Below are positions 61,534-64,000 of a stretch of DNA of 64,000 nucleotides, in pieces. The position numbers and the translations under genes were made by a program. Every line of letters starts with the position of its first letter. Position 1 is the stretch's first letter. The notes under the pieces were generated by a model. The model did no database searches. It was given only the letters and a program-made list of their open reading frames with translations, and was not told the origin of the DNA. This DNA is from CAZQIC01 sp964593555 (lineage in GTDB: Bacteria; Bacteroidota; Bacteroidia; JAFLBG01): the NCBI GenBank assembly GCA_964593555.1, contig CAZQIC010000008.1:9379-73378 (forward strand), given 5' to 3'.

Positions 61534-63906
61534 TTACTGTATATCATCCTTCACCACTTCTACCCAACGTCCCGGCACACGAGCATTGATCGTATTATCA
61601 TACATTGCTTCACTGTACACCGTTGGTAAATAAAATTTACCTAGGTAAGTGGCGTTCAATTGAATCACAAATCTTTTAGTATAATTAACACCTAAATCAT
61701 AATAACTATACACTCTGTCATCTCTTATATCCTGGTAACGCGCGGTACTGTTAACTCCTAATTCAAACATTCTCGTGTTGTGAATTTCCCATCCGCTCGG
61801 AAAGATCTGATTCAATGCCATTTCTTTTAAGTAACCTTTTGTCCCGGGATTTGTAATAGTTACCACTGCTTGAAAATCTGTACCCTGCTGCAATTTATCT
61901 GGCTGTATCACTTTCCCTGACATCTCTTTGTACACCACTTCCATTTTCAGGTCTTTCCCGGCAGCTGTTTTATCTCCTATTAATGGCACACCCTCTACCA
62001 TTAATTTTACAAACAATGTTGCTTGTCCATTATTTTTCAAAACAACATTTGATTTCTGTTCAGCGTCCTTTGCTCTGTACTTAACCTGGTACAGTGTTTT
62101 TTTAATGACCTGTGATTTTTCCTCTGTACCATTCCATGCATATGAAAATTTCATCTCTCCATTGCTCGCTTTTACACCGGCATACTCACATATTGATAAT
62201 AATCCATACGCTGTTTCCTGTGTACTCATCCACATACTTGAATTCAACACCTGCGCTACTTGTTTCGCGAGAGGACCAGCTTTTATTTTCTCATTCAATA
62301 AACTCAATGTTTCCAGGATCATCGCTTCATCACGGATATTCGAACCATAACTATAGGACAGTTCTTTATACAGAACAACATTGGTAGATAAGCCATTAAC
62401 TAATTTTGAAGCCACTTCACTTTGCCCAACCAATTTATATGCAGCAGCTAATCTCCATTTTGCAGTTGATGAAAGATTTTTTTCTTCACGCAGTCTGTTC
62501 ATTGCACCCAGTTCTGCATTATTACTCAGTGCAAGTACGAACAAACGATACGCCTGGATCACTTCATTGGTTTCACTTCCATGAGGATGTGTATACATTG
62601 CATTGCTTGTTGACCAATTTCTCGCCTGCTGTTGCTGGTATTTCAACCATTTTATTTTTAAGTCGCCCGGCAGACTATAGCCTTGTTTTTCTGCTTCAAT
62701 AAAAAAGTGCCCTGCATAATTACTTCCCCATTCACTATCCACCCCTTCTCCGGGCCAATAAGCAAAACCTCCATTCCCAGTCTGAAACAATTGCAGGCGC
62801 TTCAACCCCGCTTTGATGTTATTAGTTATCTTACATTTTTGCTCGTCATTCAATTCCATCAAATTGCTTATAAATAATTGAGGAAAAACAGAAGACGTAG
62901 TTTGTTCTATACAACCATGAGGATATTGAATTAAATAATCCAGGCGTTTCTCCAGTCCTATTGATGGTATAGTCGAGAATTCAACAGTCGCTTTATTAGT
63001 GCCCGGAACACCAATGAAATTCATATCCGGAGCCCATTCCTTTCCCGGCTCCAGAGCCATTTCAAAGCCATCCACTACTTTTGGATTTGGAGTACGTACA
63101 TCCAATTCTATTTCCTGTACGGCTTTTTCTTTCCCGCTTGTCGCAGTAATTTTCACTTTTGCAATTCCAACTTTTGAAGCAACAGCTAATTTGAAATTAA
63201 TTACCTCATCCCCTATTTCCGAAAAGTGCATACTTTGTTGTTTACTTCCATCAATGGTCAACAGTTCGTTTACTTCAATATCTATTTTTACATCCTTAAT
63301 TTGTTTTTCCATCGCAAATATGTTTACTGGCAATGACAAGCTTTCTCCGGGACCTAATACGCGAGGCAGCGTAGCTAATACCATTAAAGGTTTTCTCACT
63401 GCTACCGTTTTCTCCACATTACCGTATGCTCCCTTATTTTCTGCAACCACCATCACTCTTACAGAACCAATGTAGTTTGGAATTTTTATTGTGTGCGATT
63501 TTTCCTGACCTGCTTCCAATGAAAACGGACCCATAAATTTTACCATTGGCTTAAAACGGTTTGCTTTTATCCCTTTACTTTCATTCTCGCTCCCATCACC
63601 TCCCACACTTAACAGCTTATCTAATTTCCCGGCGAATGCACCTATTACCTGGTCGTACATATCCCAGGTTTTTACCCCAAGCGCTTCGCGCGCATAAAAT
63701 GTTGTCCATGGTTGGGGTGTCTTAAAACGGGTAAGGTCAAGTAAACCTTCATCCACCATCGCTATTGTGTAAGTCATTTTTTTGCCATTCTCTTCTTTCA
63801 CTTTTATTATAGCTGATGATTCGGGCTTTACCACATCAGGCATTTTTATCTCAGGATTCAAATGCGTTAAAGGCTCATCCACCAATATTGGAACAACACC
63901 GTACAT
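61534..63906 (-). CDS. Alpha-2-macroglobulin family protein (YfhM-like), C-terminal half only
   Basis: 790 aa from an internal Met; homologous sequence extends upstream to about 63955 (LPLIQPHANTKNDLPIR) and then meets stops in all three frames before the window end. Parts: A2M bait/MG region (KMPDVVKPESSAIIKV, MVDEGLLDLTRFKTPQPWTTFYAREALGVKTWDMYD), FKLAV/MG strands, thioester domain with YPHGCIEQTTSS (GCxEQ complete) and GGFAYWPGEG, and the C-terminal MG10 region (VVYKEMSGKVIQPDKLQQGTDFQAVV ... YDNTINARVPGRWVEVVKD). Family members have ~1,800 aa, so the N-terminal half with signal peptide is missing. Either the gene is broken or the scaffold end is misjoined. It is the expected partner of pbpC. 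Confidence 0.88.
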   Translation of the reverse strand: MYGVVPILVDEPLTHLNPEIKMPDVVKPESSAIIKVKEENGKKMTYTIAMVDEGLLDLTRFKTPQPWTTFYAREALGVKTWDMYDQVIGAFAGKLDKLLSVGGDGSENESKGIKANRFKPMVKFMGPFSLEAGQEKSHTIKIPNYIGSVRVMVVAENKGAYGNVEKTVAVRKPLMVLATLPRVLGPGESLSLPVNIFAMEKQIKDVKIDIEVNELLTIDGSKQQSMHFSEIGDEVINFKLAVASKVGIAKVKITATSGKEKAVQEIELDVRTPNPKVVDGFEMALEPGKEWAPDMNFIGVPGTNKATVEFSTIPSIGLEKRLDYLIQYPHGCIEQTTSSVFPQLFISNLMELNDEQKCKITNNIKAGLKRLQLFQTGNGGFAYWPGEGVDSEWGSNYAGHFFIEAEKQGYSLPGDLKIKWLKYQQQQARNWSTSNAMYTHPHGSETNEVIQAYRLFVLALSNNAELGAMNRLREEKNLSSTAKWRLAAAYKLVGQSEVASKLVNGLSTNVVLYKELSYSYGSNIRDEAMILETLSLLNEKIKAGPLAKQVAQVLNSSMWMSTQETAYGLLSICEYAGVKASNGEMKFSYAWNGTEEKSQVIKKTLYQVKYRAKDAEQKSNVVLKNNGQATLFVKLMVEGVPLIGDKTAAGKDLKMEVVYKEMSGKVIQPDKLQQGTDFQAVVTITNPGTKGYLKEMALNQIFPSGWEIHNTRMFELGVNSTARYQDIRDDRVYSYYDLGVNYTKRFVIQLNATYLGKFYLPTVYSEAMYDNTINARVPGRWVEVVKDDIQ

Positions 63907-64000
63907 ACGAATAGGAAGATCATTTTTTGTATTGGCATGCGGTTGTATTAAGGGGAGTTCTAAAAATAGAATGTTAAAAACAATCTAATAAAATCGTATC

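Overview
The window reads as a chromosomal piece of a member of the Bacteroidota. The base composition is AT-rich, several starts have a TAnnTTTG-type -7 box, and at least seven secreted proteins end in type IX secretion (T9SS) sorting domains. SprB, SBBP and PKD repeat adhesins, GldM/GldK/GldN-like proteins, TonB-dependent transport and LytS/LytTR two-component systems are also present. It looks like a draft or metagenome-derived scaffold: there is one 10-N gap, and several genes are broken or fused at junctions (comM remnant at 1-261, a frameshifted adhesin at about 33946, a sigma-factor/lipoprotein chimera at about 38058, a 5'-truncated alpha-2-macroglobulin at the right end).

Layout. 1-1460: comM remnant, a secreted carboxypeptidase-regulatory-like protein and a lone lanthipeptide-precursor-like ORF. 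1909-8149: T9SS cargo (PKD protein, SBBP protein, small Kre9-like protein) around an unnamed helical protein. 8158-14475: a TonB receptor/YfiR-like pair diverging from a HAMP-SpoIIE phosphatase, a lipoprotein that looks like the periplasmic part of SecD, and a PorT-like barrel. 14582-16192: ArsC-like protein, EamA transporter, small conserved protein. 16285-20724: 2-oxoglutarate dehydrogenase E1 and E2, split by a four-helix-bundle gene inside a 16-bp perfect inverted repeat. 20812-26544: ECF sigma factor, a membrane protein, a GldM periplasmic-domain protein, a GldK-like and a GldN-like protein, which together look like an accessory T9SS ring module without the GldL/GldM motor. 26648-32012: VWA/T9SS protein, TMTC-like TPR glycosyltransferase, Nfu scaffold, L-aspartate oxidase.

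32282-36804 is a giant SBBP/SprB adhesin with a type B sorting domain, split by a frameshift. A tRNA-Cys and the sigma/lipoprotein chimera follow. 38518-39043 is a small regulatory pair (55-aa coiled-coil protein and XRE regulator) around a 34-bp palindrome. 39061-41773 holds two putative papain-fold secreted proteins and a VWA lipoprotein. 41949-44821 is a TPR-LytS kinase with a LytTR regulator. 44838-54929 holds a very large alpha-2-macroglobulin-like protein, another SBBP cargo protein and an M14 carboxypeptidase. 55149-63906 holds pbpC and a truncated alpha-2-macroglobulin, separated by a propeller LytS kinase and LytTR regulator on the other strand.

The recurring theme is secretion to, and surveillance of, the cell surface. 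T9SS machinery-like proteins, their sigma factor, many T9SS clients and two LytTR systems lie together. The parts that looked least described to me are the motorless Gld-like module, the stand-alone SecD-domain lipoprotein, the inverted-repeat-bounded four-helix gene inside the sucAB operon, and the orphan lanthipeptide-like precursor.
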